Source: Blepharisma japonicum (Eukaryota > Ciliophora > Heterotrichea > Heterotrichida > Blepharismidae). Taken from it: a DNA stretch of 64,000 nt. Shown here in pieces: positions 9,134 through 20,500 of the stretch (its first letter is position 1; each line of letters opens with the position of its first letter). The notes beneath the pieces were generated by a model. It searched no databases and was not told the DNA's origin. It was given only the letters and a program-made list of their open reading frames with translations. The stretch spans positions 124,001 to 188,000 of the forward strand of contig CATKHK010000083.1 in the NCBI GenBank assembly GCA_949751835.1, in the 5' to 3' direction. The position numbers and the translations under genes were made by a program.

Positions 9134-12100
9134 ATGGAGAGCGACGCATCCCTAGAAGACTCATATCTCGCAAAAGGCATCGATTTTTATCACCATCATC
9201 TTCTCAGTTCTGTATTCAGCAGGTAAATAATATTTAGCTTCAAAATAGCTTGTGGATTTTCTCAAAATAAAAAAAATCTCAAAAACATTGCAAATCAGTT
9301 TTATCAAACCGCGCTTAAAACATGAGGATTCAAAGCCCTGAAGGATAATCGAAATAAATTAATTGGGTTTTATAAGCTTGGCTGGGTTCTTACTAAAAAA
9401 GTCAAAGAAAGCTTAGCTTGGGGACTAGAACACATGAAGCCTTTACAGATAATTTTAGAAGAGAGCAAAGAATTTAGTTTTATGGGCGATGACGCTCAAA
9501 ACGCAAAGATAAACGACAATTTTGACGCTTTTCTTGATAAAGAGCCTGATTTTGGAAGAGATAGTGATATAAAAGAAGAAAAATCTGAAAGGAAAATTTC
9601 TAATTATATGCTTTCTGTATTAAAATCTGCGTTAAAAGATCCATATAGAAGAATTCTGCATTGGAGCTTTAATGAGCTTAAAAAAGTAGAAAAACTTAAA
9701 GAAATTGACTCAGATCTCGAAAACTTATCAACCCCAAGAAGCATTTACAGAACTATTGACAAGCCACTTAAGTCTGAAACTCCGCCAATGAAATATCATG
9801 CGATAGATGTTACTGTAAAATCTGAAGCTTTATCTCAAAGAATTAATTCACTGATGGAAAGAATCCAATCTAAAGATTTATCTCCTGAAAATTATGCAAG
9901 CTTAGAAACTCCTACTAGCGTTAAATCATCTAAGGTCAACTTATATATCCCAAGTACAAGCTCTCCAGGATCTCCACTATCAACCATGACGATGGGAGCT
10001 TTGGATACAGACCGAACTTCACAAATTTTATCAAAAAGAAGTGAAAAAATCCAAGAAGAGCTGGAGTCTATGGATAATTTTGAATATGCGTGAAAACTGT
10101 TTAAAGCGTGGAAAAATTATGTAATGAAGAAAAAAATCAGAAAACTTAAGCTGGATATTGCAGAAAGAAATATTTTTATAAGAAGATGCAGGGTTGCATT
10201 TAAAGCGATAAGTGATATATCGAAAAAACAGATAAGAAAGAAAAATAAAATTAAGCTGGCGTTAGGGTGTTATGCACAAACTCTTTTGAAGACTGCTGTA
10301 AGGAAATTGAAAGAAGGGACCAGAAAAACGGCAGAGAGATATGGTCATAGGTTGAAATCACAAAGAAATTTGATGAAAAAATGCCTGCGTTCTTGAAATT
10401 CTGTGGCCCAAAAAATGATTTCAAATAAAGAAAAAATCGAGAGAATGAACAGAAAAATCAACAAAAAAACCAAAGTCAGATTTTTCCATTATTTAGCAAT
10501 TGTGACCAAGTTGATCAATATGGAAAATCAACAAAATGATTTAGCACTGATGTTCTGGCATGATAGAATTTTAAATTGGACTTTTAAATGGCTAAGAGAA
10601 GCGGTAAAGATCTCTAAAAAAGAGATAATCAATGAAGAAACAGCCATAATTTTTTCAAACGCTCATTTAAAGAGAAAATATTTTTTCTCTCTTAAAGAAA
10701 ATACAGATGAGATTAAGAAAAACCGAAGCAGGATTCAGATTAATTTGTATTATAAATTGAAAAGTACTGGTGAGTCTAAGATAAATAATGCTTTTGGGAC
10801 TTGGGTTAAGTTTATAGATCATTTGAAGACTATTGATGCGAATTTATTGAAATTACAAAAAACTAAACATAAGTGTGCTTTGGATATGGCTGATAATTTT
10901 TATAATCAAAAAGAAATGCATAAAACGCTGCAATGACTTATGATCAATGCAGTTAATAAGAAAGAACAGAAGAGAAAAAAAATAGAAAGATTGAAAAATA
11001 TTATAAAAACACTTAACATTCCAAAATATAAAAGGATTTTATATTCCTGGAAAAATAGCAAAAAATCTTCAGTAATCGCAATTTCCCACAATAAATCCCG
11101 CCTAAACAAAAAAATATTCAGCATCTTAAAAACAAATGTAGAAAGCAACCACTCAAGGAAATATCAAAAAGCACTAAAGCACCTAAAAGGAAGAATATGA
11201 GATGCATGAATCTCTTATATCCACAAAAAGAAAGAGTCATTAAAAGAAGAAAAAAAGCTTGAAAAAAAGGCTGATGCATTTTTTGAAGATCTCCAATTAA
11301 TTCGAGGTATGAGAAGACTAAAAAAATTTTTAACCCACAGAAAAATAGAAAAACTAGGAGCTGAAGCAAACAAAAAATTATTGATTAAAAAAGGATTAAG
11401 AAGGTGGAAAGGATACTATGAAAGATATTTAAAATTGATGAGAAAAGCCAGGACATTTAGACTCAAGAAAATAGAAGATGAAGAAAGATTGTGCTTGACT
11501 CGGCTAAATTATAATTGCAAAATAAAGTCTTGGAAAATTAGAGCAGAAAACAGACTTTTCTTTTATTGGGATAGAAAAACAAGCAGGATGCTTAATTCTT
11601 GGAAATTAGTTTCTATGAGAAATAAAGCGCATCGACTTATAGTGTCAGATCACAGGCATACATCTTTAATCAAAAAATCATTTCAAGCTTGGCATTTAAA
11701 TAAACAAATAAATATTTATAAAGCACAAAAAATACAATTAGCAGACATGCACACTGATTTTATTTTGAAAACCAAAGGATTTGCAGGGATTCAAATGTAT
11801 GCTAAAAATAAAAAAGAAAAGAAAATGAACATAAAGAAAGCACTTGAGTTTTATTATTACAAAACTGTTTCTAAAGCCCTTCATAGTATAAAATTTGTAA
11901 AAAATGTTTTGAGGACGAAGAAAGAAAAACTTTATGGGATTTTTGATAAATATTTAAGGTATTATGGCCTTAGAAAATGCACAAATCTTGATCCGGTATT
12001 TTCAGCATTTTTTGCTTGGAAGGTAGCTCCTCGTACTAAACCTTTGCCAAAACATCAGATTTGGCAATACTCCAATACTCAAAAACAGAAATTAAAAAAG

Positions 12101-12388
12101 ACTCCTTCTTACTTAAGATCTTTGTTTCTAAAATGGCTCAGTCTGAGTACTATAAATTCAATGTCTGCAAATTCCAAATCTCTTGCATTATCAAAGAAAT
12201 TGTTAAGAAAAAAATTTTTGGGAAAATGGAAATCTCTAGTTAAATACAGTAAAATCAGAAGAAAAACATTAAGAGTAGCTATGATGTTTAGACGATTAAA
12301 ATTAAAGCAGAAAGTATTTAATAGTCTTAGAAAAGGCAAAAAGGTAAAAAAAGTTAGGTGGAATAGCACTCTTATGAAGAATTATTAA
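9134..12388 (+). CDS. Sfi1-like centrin-binding-type repeat protein
   Basis: One 15-nt intron (gtaaataatatttag, at about 9221-9235) and several UGA Trp codons (for example 10091-10093) join what otherwise look like five or more fragments into a 1079-residue protein. It is extremely basic and helical, with repeated Trp-centred units about 30-70 residues apart: TALKTWGFKALKDN, KLFKAWKNYV, RILNWTFKWLRE, RIWDAWISYI, GLRRWKGYYERYL, SFQAWHLNKQ, LFLKWLSLST and FLGKWKSLVK. This is the pattern of Sfi1 repeats, each of which binds one centrin and builds contractile or basal-body fibres. In ciliates Sfi1-like proteins are numerous and tied to basal bodies and cortical contraction. Residues about 110-320 are Ser/Thr-rich and low in repeats. 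Assignment rests on repeat pattern, not on overall identity. Confidence 0.85.
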
Positions 12389-12623
12389 ACTTAAATAAAA
12401 TTTTTATAATTTGATTAATCTTGTAATTATATGATTAAAAAAAATTACTGAAAGCATCTTCCTTCAAAGATTAAACTACATAGTTACTTATACAATAAAT
12501 AATTTAATTGGAGATAATTTAATTATTATAGGAATTTCAAAATATTCATTACTTATTCAGTAATCTGAATTTTTATCCATTTCCAAAATTTCAAAACTTT
12601 TAACCATTTCCAATAATTTTTTA

Positions 12624-13430
12624 ATGAACAGCCCTGTATTTACGATAAGGAATGGCAATAGCTCTACGAGATCTAACCCGAAAAGAGCAAAGTCACTATC
12701 AAAATATACCTCGCCTTCGTCAGAGATTTTCAAAAAAAGTCTACCTCCAATAAAATGCATTTCACATAGTCCTTCAGACCGCCAGAGATCTGCGAAACAA
12801 GTCCTATGGAGTATGATAGAAAAAATCAAAAGACGAAAAATCTGTGATGAGCCTGCTATCAAAATTAATGACAAGCCTCTAGAGGTTCAAGATAAATCTC
12901 CTGAAAAAAATAATAGGTCTAAGTCAGCACACTCAAAGCGTAAAAGAAGAAATACTTTAAGAGAGGAATCTAAGTCTCATAATAAGCCGTATTCATTTTT
13001 AGACTTCGAAAGATATAAAAAGTTACAAAGATCAAAAACTCCTAACATGGAAGCAAAACTGCTGCATGTAGACACCTGTGGCGATATGAATATAATTCTT
13101 ACTCCTCCTAATGAAGAGGTGGATGAACGAGATGCAAGCCCATTTTCTGAATATGTAGATAAAGAACTGGACAGGTACATAAATTGCACAGAAAACACAG
13201 CTTCGCAAAAGCGCCTGTCATTTAAGAGAATTCCATTGCCAGATTTTACGAGCTCAGGTGAGGAATCAAATGGAGAGCATACTCCTACAAAGAGCAGAGG
13301 TTTTGTGAGAAAGCTTTTAAGCGTAGAAAAGCCTGATCCAAATGCCCCATCTAAAAGCTGGAATATGAGCGAAACAAGACTTTCAAGAATTAAAAAATCG
13401 ATAGTTGCTAATGACAAAACTCAAGAATAA
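12624..13430 (+). CDS. Disordered basic protein, unknown function
   Basis: A 268-residue single-exon protein rich in Ser, Lys, Arg and Pro, with many SP and TP sites (SPSDRQRS, TPTKSRGF) that would suit a phosphorylated protein. No domain is recognised. The C-terminus MSETRLSRIKKSIV may form a short helix. About 46 nt of this gene (13220-13266) recur with changes at 14415-14460 and, inverted, at 893-930, which marks it as a source of a local duplication. Confidence 0.75.
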   Translation: MNSPVFTIRNGNSSTRSNPKRAKSLSKYTSPSSEIFKKSLPPIKCISHSPSDRQRSAKQVLWSMIEKIKRRKICDEPAIKINDKPLEVQDKSPEKNNRSKSAHSKRKRRNTLREESKSHNKPYSFLDFERYKKLQRSKTPNMEAKLLHVDTCGDMNIILTPPNEEVDERDASPFSEYVDKELDRYINCTENTASQKRLSFKRIPLPDFTSSGEESNGEHTPTKSRGFVRKLLSVEKPDPNAPSKSWNMSETRLSRIKKSIVANDKTQE

Positions 13431-13564
13431 CTTTGACTTAATCTATAATTAAATAGAGAAAATAATTTATTCTATTTTCTTTTTGGGCTTACTTTTTTAT
13501 TATATTATGCTAAAATTATATTTAAAATTGTATATAATTTGTATAATAAGGAGAATTTAATATT

Positions 13565-14395
13565 ATGAGTTGTTGCAGTTGAAGAAGAATTCTAATTTAT
13601 TTTAGGATCATTGATGTACTGATATTCATGTATTGCTTTATTGGAATTACAGTTTTAGCCCTTCAAACAAAAAATCCAAGTGCAGGAATATTTATAGCCT
13701 TGATTGTTTTGCTTACCAATTTGGGATTAATGATGATATCAATTCTAATGATAATAATAGGAAATCCTGGTTATGTTCCTTCAGAATGCCAAAGACATAT
13801 GATTCCAGCTGATAAGCAATTTAAACCATCAAGATATATTGATAAAAATGACCTAGCAAAAGCGAGAGTTAAAAATTGCTTATATTGCCAAGTTATGCAA
13901 CCCCCTAAGACCAATCATTGCTCTATATGCCACAAGTGCATTCAATTTAGATACTGCCACTTAAATCTTATAAAAAAGTGTGTTGGTCTGTACAATATCA
14001 AATTATATTTTATTTTATTGATAAACAGCTTAATTTGCTCAGCCATGTGCATAATTCTTAGTTATATGATTATGCAGAATGTAATAACCCCTTTTTTGAA
14101 CTATAACTTTATTTTTATTTTTATGATTTCTACTATTTATTTAGTCAGATTTATTTATGAAGTCTGGAATTTAATGATTTTTATGGCCGATAGAAAAATA
14201 CCTCCAATTAATGATGCTTTTAATATATTTAGGACAGATAGCTGGTATAAAAGCTTTAAATTTGTGCTAGGTAAAGTATATTTGTGAATGATTCCTATTG
14301 GAATATCGAAAAAGAAAGACTTTACAGTTCCAATTAGACTGAGAACATCTTTTGGAACAACCATCAAAGTTAAGCATAAATATGTTATGAATTAA
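13565..14395 (+). CDS. DHHC-family palmitoyltransferase-like protein with lost catalytic Cys
   Basis: A 276-residue protein (two UGA Trp codons) with four hydrophobic segments around a cysteine-rich domain. The zinc-binding frame of the DHHC family is kept: NCLYC, then HCSICHKC, then KKCVGLYN. The distance between the flanking cysteines equals that of true DHHC enzymes, but the DHHC tetrad itself is Y130-C131-H132-L133, so the acyl-accepting Cys is Leu. GNPGYVP before the domain is also typical. The protein is likely a catalytically dead relative or a copy under decay; the frame is otherwise intact. A working DHHC gene lies at 34.9-36 kb. Its 3' end has been copied, inverted, to 0.9-1.16 kb. 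Confidence 0.85.
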
Positions 14396-14465
14396 AATTA
14401 ATAATTAAAAAGTCATTTAAGAGAATCCAATACTAGATTTTACGAGCTCAGGTGAGGACTATTGG
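14204..14465 (+). repeat. Inverted-duplication partner of 888-1156
   Basis: Covers the last part of the DHHC-like coding region, its 3' flank and a stub (14415-14460, AGATTTTACGAGCTCAGGTG) copied from inside the disordered-protein gene at 13220-13266. The same composite occurs inverted at 888-1156. The joined structure shared by both copies shows that the stub was already next to the DHHC-like gene before the inverted duplication happened. Confidence 0.85.
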
Positions 14466-14504
14466 AAGCTAGGTCAGTGACGCTAGGGGTTGGTCATCTA
14501 TCTC

Positions 14505-15378
14505 ATCCATTTCTGGGAAAAAATTTCTCTGGCGTAATGAAGATGATGAAAACTTTTTCATTTCAGTATTTAATAATATTGATGCTCAAAATAAGATATT
14601 TGAAATAATGAAGGCTGGATATCTTGTTTTAAATACCCCAGTATCAAATGAAACAAAGATCAAAAATGATGTTTGTGCGCTATTGCTTCATGCTGGATAC
14701 TTGACCCGCTATGAAACTAAGTTCTAAAACTTAGTCTATGCAGTTCTAAATAAAGAAATAAAGAAATATTTTTATGATTATTTGTTTCTGGCATGAATCG
14801 ATAAAGCAATTGGGAAAGATAATGTTAATCGTTTTGAGTGGACAAATAGATTTATTGATTGTTTAGAGGACAAAGACCTGATTGAGGATCTTATTCAAGT
14901 CGATCTACTTAATAATATAAAGGATAACAACCGTAAAAATGAAGCATTTTTCCAAATTTATACAGGGTTATTAGCTCTTATATCATTAGAGCAAGCAAAG
15001 ACACCTAAATATAAATTAGTAATGGAGACATCTAATAATTTTGGAAAAAAACTGATGGTATTTTTATTCCGCTTTTTGAAGAATCATCTTCCATCATTAT
15101 ACATGAACTTAAAGTGTTAGAAGCGGCTAATGATCGTAAAGTGCTGAAAAAAACGTATGATGCTATTTGACAGATCTGCTCCCAAAAATATATGGATATT
15201 GCCTTCAAGTTGAATCAGAATCATTTTCGCAGCGTGATTATTCGAGGCATTGTGATTTACAAAATTTATAAAGATCCAAGCTGAAGCTTATTAATTAAGG
15301 AGCATCAATTTAACTATGATGATGCCTTAGAGATAAGCAAATACTTTAGCTCAGCAGATGGTTGAATATTATTCCAAT
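14505..15378 (+). pseudogene. Decayed PDDEXK_9 / AAA-ATPase-like (DUF1703) gene, C-terminal part
   Basis: Reading the plus strand with UGA as Trp gives stretches typical of the C-terminal part of the AAA-ATPase-like plus PDDEXK_9 family: VFEIMKAGYLVLNTPV-like sequence, ALLLHAGYLTRYET, NKEIKKYFYDYL, then TDGIFIP followed by IIIHELKVLEAA, which supplies the D...ExK nuclease motif, and YDAIWQICSQKYMDIA. The coding frame is interrupted at least twice and no N-terminal ATPase part is seen, so it is a broken partial copy. The family is large in bacteria and in some protists; its function is unclear. It begins right after the duplication stub at 14465. Confidence 0.6.
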
Positions 15379-15407
15379 CTTAAATATTATGTGGAGAGAA
15401 TTGTAGG

Positions 15408-15656
15408 ATGGACGCCAAAGAAAATGTAAGGGAAAAGCTAGGTGGCAAAAATATTGACGAATTAATTGAAAAAATTATTAGGAGAGATCAAAACTTAATT
15501 AATATAGATAAAACTTGTGAAGAAGGGAAAAAAGAAGCTTATAAAAGAAAAATTGATCAAGGAACTGAAGGCACAAAATTATTCAAAAGGCATAATAATG
15601 CTAATAGTGCTCTAATTTTAAGTGATTTAATTGACTATAAAGATTTTAAATATTAA
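15408..15656 (+). CDS. Short ORF, unknown
   Basis: An 82-residue charged frame (starting MDAKENVREKLGGKNIDEL) that follows the PDDEXK remnant by about 30 nt. It has no recognisable domain and could be a real small gene or leftover coding sequence. Confidence 0.3.
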   Translation: MDAKENVREKLGGKNIDELIEKIIRRDQNLINIDKTCEEGKKEAYKRKIDQGTEGTKLFKRHNNANSALILSDLIDYKDFKY

Positions 15657-16396
15657 TCTTAAGTTAAAAAAAAATGGAATAGCTATTTGCATTTTTAGTA
15701 ATTAAAGACACTTATATATAGCTTCAAGAGAGGTTGAAAGTATATATTGAATAAAGAAAGATAGAAATTATGCAAATAATAACTCAAAATATGTTTTTCT
15801 GCACTAAGTATTTATATTGTGTATAATTGCAAAAATAATTAAATAACGAAAAATATAGATAATTTATAATTGAATAATTCAACTAGTTTTAGTTACTCGA
15901 ATGCCATGCTGAAGATAAATACCAAGAGGATGTCGCATATTTGCTTTAAAAATTATAAGCTTGCTCTTTGAATAAAAGGAAAATGAATTTTAAGAGGACT
16001 GAGAAAATGAGTGAATGAGTTGGTTATAATCTAAAAATCAAACTAATTGAAAAAAGCAAGAATAAATTTTCAATTGAGAAATTATAAATTTCACAAATAA
16101 TCAAGAATCTCTTAACTAAAAATACGAGATATCATAGTTCAAAAAACAATCAAATTGATTATAGAGAGCAAATTAAAATCATCAAGCACTACAACACATC
16201 TCCGAGTGGATTTATCTACCACAACTTCAATTAAAATACATAAATTAGATATAAATCGAAGAATTTTTTTCTTCATAAACAGATATAATTATTTATAAAT
16301 TTTCTCTAAATATTTTGTCATCATCCCTGCTAATAAATTTTATTAAAGAACTTTCTCAGATTTCAAGTTAAAAAAATACTGGCATAATATTTATAA
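15657..16396. other. AT-rich spacer, nothing seen
   Basis: About 740 nt rich in A and T without a coding-like frame on either strand. The right part should hold the promoter of the next plus-strand gene. Confidence 0.5.
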
Positions 16397-17452
16397 ATGT
16401 CTCGAACAAAATATCATAAACAACACATGAAGATTACAATATCTGGAGAAAGAAATACATCGAATCTCACAATTCCACGTTGCAACTCATGAAACATAGG
16501 AAATCACCCTCTAGATTTAAATTTGTGTAAATCAACTTCTCAAAACTCGATGCTCAAAATAAATAGCACTACCTCTTCACGAAATTCTGATGAGCAAGAG
16601 TCTCATCATCACTTTAGGGTTGATATGCTTAACCAGCAAATAGCTCTCCAAGCCAAAACATCTCAACGAATTCAAAATTCATTAAAAAAACAATTAGAGA
16701 TTTTGAACCAAGAAAATAGTATATCAAAGCAATTAGAAGAAGACAATTTAAACAGCGTAAAATCATCACACGAAGAACAATTTAAAGCTTTAGAAGAAGA
16801 AATGGATTGCAAAAAAGATATTTTAAAAGGCGATATTGACAAACTTTCCTCTGAAATTGAAATTATTTTAAAAAAACAAAGAAGAGTAGAGCAGCATATA
16901 AAAGCTCGGAAAATTGATAATAAATTAATGAAAACCAATTTAATTACAGAAATAAGGGTATTAGAACAAGATATCAGAAATCATGAGCTTTTATTATGTA
17001 GAAACTTTGAAAATGAGGTGCAAGATTTAGAAGAGCAAATCAAGAGAGAAGAAGAAAAGCATGCCCAAAATTTTTCAAAAATTAAAAAAGAGCAGGAAGA
17101 CTTGATTTTTAGCTTAAATAGTCAGCTTGAATCTAAAACTTTAATGGTGCAGAGCTTGACAAGCGGAGTCGTTGAAATTAGAAATCAAGACTTCTTTTCA
17201 AATAAAACTAATGAGCTGGAGCTTCAGAAATTAAAAGAGCTCCATATCTCAAAAGAGTCCTTATTAAAATCACAAGAAATTGAAATCACTAAATTATCAT
17301 CTGAACAGAAATTAGCAGAGTCAAACAGCAAATATTTAGTCTTAGAATGCTCTAAACTTGAAGAAGTCCTCGACAAAATAAAGTCAGAAAACGCAAAACT
17401 CAGACTGCAAATTAAAAAATTTGGTGTCTCAGAAAATCAAAAAAATCGATAA
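16397..17452 (+). CDS. Coiled-coil protein, unknown function
   Basis: The true start is the ATG at 16397, because a UGA Trp (in NSWNIGNH) links the first 42 codons to the longer frame. The 351-residue product has a Ser/Asn-rich head of about 75 residues and then a nearly continuous coiled coil to the end, rich in Glu, Lys, Leu and Gln. No named family is evident. Structural or scaffolding roles are likely for such a protein, but that is inference. Confidence 0.82.
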
Positions 17453-17596
17453 TACACATCGTGGTATGATACATTCATAATTTTAATAAAAAATTATCTT
17501 CATACCTAACCTCCCAGCATAAATAATTTTTCTAATTCTCACTTTCTGATACATCTAGCTAAGCTAATAATTTCTAAAAATAACCTTAATAAATAA

Positions 17597-20500
17597 ATGG
17601 GTATCAGCGAATCTCATCATGTCCATCCAGACTTAAAGTCTCTTGTCCTTACCTCTGACCAAATCAATGCTCTCTATGAAAACTCCAAACTCTTTGAATC
17701 TTCTCGTTCTTTATCCCTTCAAGAAATAGAGTCCGTTTTATCACTTTCCCCATCTCAATGTGAACTAGTAGGGCAACTATTTGACCCAACTTCAAGTGGA
17801 AAAATTGATGTTTATGAGCTTATAGGAGGCTTGATAATCATTTCAGACTCGTCACTAGAAACCAAAGCAAATTTGTTGTTCCAGCTTTATGATTTGGATC
17901 ATTCCCTTTCTATATCTTTTGATGAGCTTCTTGTTATGCTTACTACTGGGATGAATGCCCTTTGTCATATGACTGGAGCACCAACATTCTCACCTGAACA
18001 CTTAAATGAACATACTCATAGGGTATTTGATAAGGTGGATGTCAATCATGATAATACAATTTCCATTAGGGAATGGGTCAGCTTTATTACAAGAGATGTA
18101 GAGCTTGTGCAAATACTCGAAAAGCTTGAACTTATTACGAGTGAAGATAAACGTCCCAACTGGGGAAGTGAAGAAAGCCCAGAAGTTGATAGTGACTTAG
18201 AAAATGAAACTGACAAAAAAAAGTTCAAGAGAACTGCAGTTCAAGAAAAAGTAAAAAACAGTGAAGAAAATTTCTTCGATATTGTTGAGGTTGGAGAAGG
18301 CGATCAGTTTGGAGCTGTAAAACCATGGGAAGCAGCAGTTAGGTCTTCAGTTCCAACAGGATATCGACGAAAAGCTGGAGATGACGACACACCAGATGCA
18401 AATTTAGAGCTTGAATATGTATACGGTTACAGAAGTCACGATGTCAGAAACAACATAAAATACACTGCCAATGGAGACGTCCTTTATCATACTGCTGCTA
18501 TAGGAGTTGCCCTTAACACTACTGCCAATACACAAAAACATTTTATTGCTCACACTGACGATGTCATTTCTTTTGACATAAGCCCAGATGGAACTCTTGC
18601 AGCCACAGGAGAAATTGGAAAAAGCCCTATACTATGTGTCTGGAACACAGAAACGATGGAATGCCTCAAAACCTTCAAAGGAGTTTTTACCAAAGGTATC
18701 TCTGTAATCACTTTTTCTCCTGATGGAAGCCAAATAGCCGCAATGGGTGCTGACGACGACCATTGTGTAGTTATTTATGACATAACTAAAACAACAGGAA
18801 AATCAGGTGCTATGCAAAATGTTTCTGCGACTGGAAAGGCTGGAAAAGACAATTTCATGGATTTAAAGTTCCACCCTACCATTCCTAATAAACTCATTAC
18901 TTGTGGAGTCAAAGTTTATGAAGTTTTGACCATAAATAGCAATACAATTACAGCGAAAAAAGGAATTGGCTGGAATAAAACTCCAAATACCCAACAGCAA
19001 GCTTTAGTAAGTATCGCTTTTATTGGTGGCACTCCTGTGACTGGTGCTTTTAACGGCTGTATCTTTAAATGGAATGAAAATACATTAGGAGAAGCCGTCA
19101 AAGTCCACGAGTCAAGCATTATTTGTTTGTCACAAAGACCTGCAGGAAATGGAATTATTTCAGGAGGAAATGACGGGATGATCCATATTTTAGATGAAAG
19201 ATTAGCCAAAATCCAAAGCTTTGATATAAAAACTGCAGGAAGCCTTTTGCCAAAAATCAGAAGTATATTTGAAGGAAGAAATGGGAAGATTTTGGTAGGG
19301 ACTAGAGCTAGCGAAATATATGAAATTTCTGGTGCAACAAGTAGAATAGTAATGAAAGGGCATTATGATAAAGAACTTTGGGGTCTTGCCACACACCCTA
19401 ACCAAACTAAATTTGCCACTGCTGGACAAGACTGCTTGCTATCTATTTGGGACTCATCAACAAAAACCCAAATAAACCAAGCTAAGCTAGAAGCTGCTTG
19501 TATGACAGTTGACTATTCTCCTAATGGCGACCTAATAGCAGTCGGTCTCGAGTCAGGCAAAATTATTATCTACAACTCAGAATCATTACAAATTCTCCAT
19601 TCAGCTCACGACCGCAAAAAGCCTATCTCAGAAGTAAAATTTTCACCTGACAACTCTCATTTAGCTGTAGGAGCTCACGATACTTTAATATTTATTTACG
19701 AAGTAGGGAACTTCAGACTTCTCCACAAAATGAAAGGCCATAGCTCAGCAATTACTCATATTGATTTTTCTATGAATGGTCACATAATCCAGTCAAATAG
19801 TATGAGCTATGAAATCCTTTATCATGATATTACTAATGGAAAACACCTGCCTAGCGGTTCAACTGAATTTAAAGATGAGACCTGGAAAACCTGGTCTTGC
19901 ATTATTGGATGGCCTGTTCAAGGAATTTGGCCACCTTGCTCTGATGGGACTGATGTAAATGCATTGAATAGAAGTCCTTCAAGAAGAGTTTTAGCGACTG
20001 CTGATGATTTTGGGCAGGTAAAACTGTTTAAATATCCATGTGCAGTTAAAGGGTCAGGATTCAATGCGTATAGAGGACATTCAGCACATGTCACTAATTG
20101 TAGATTCCTTGGAGATAAATTGATTACAACTGGAGGAGGTGATAAAGCTATTTTCCAATGGAGTTTTCATGAAGAAGGAGCTGAAGAAATCCAAGAAGAG
20201 CCTGCTGTTGAACAAGCTGAAGAGAAATCTGTAGCTAAGAAACCTATTAAATCAGAAATTATTTTATCATGGCAAGATGAAGTAAAAACTGCTTCACCTA
20301 CAGGATTTTCTGTAATTCCAGCCCTTGCCAAAATGCCTGATGAAGAAATTGACGTTTTTCACGCATTTGGCTACAATGCTCCTAGGGATAACTTGAAATT
20401 CCTCAGTGATGGTAAAATAGTTTACCCTTCATCCACATTTGGTGTTCTCTTAGACCCATCATCAAAAATTCAGCAATATTATAAACTCCACACAGGAGAA

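Noticed and set aside
12977-13417. 146-codon antisense frame within the disordered-protein gene
   Set aside because: It mirrors the plus-strand frame, which has the better start, composition and neighbours.
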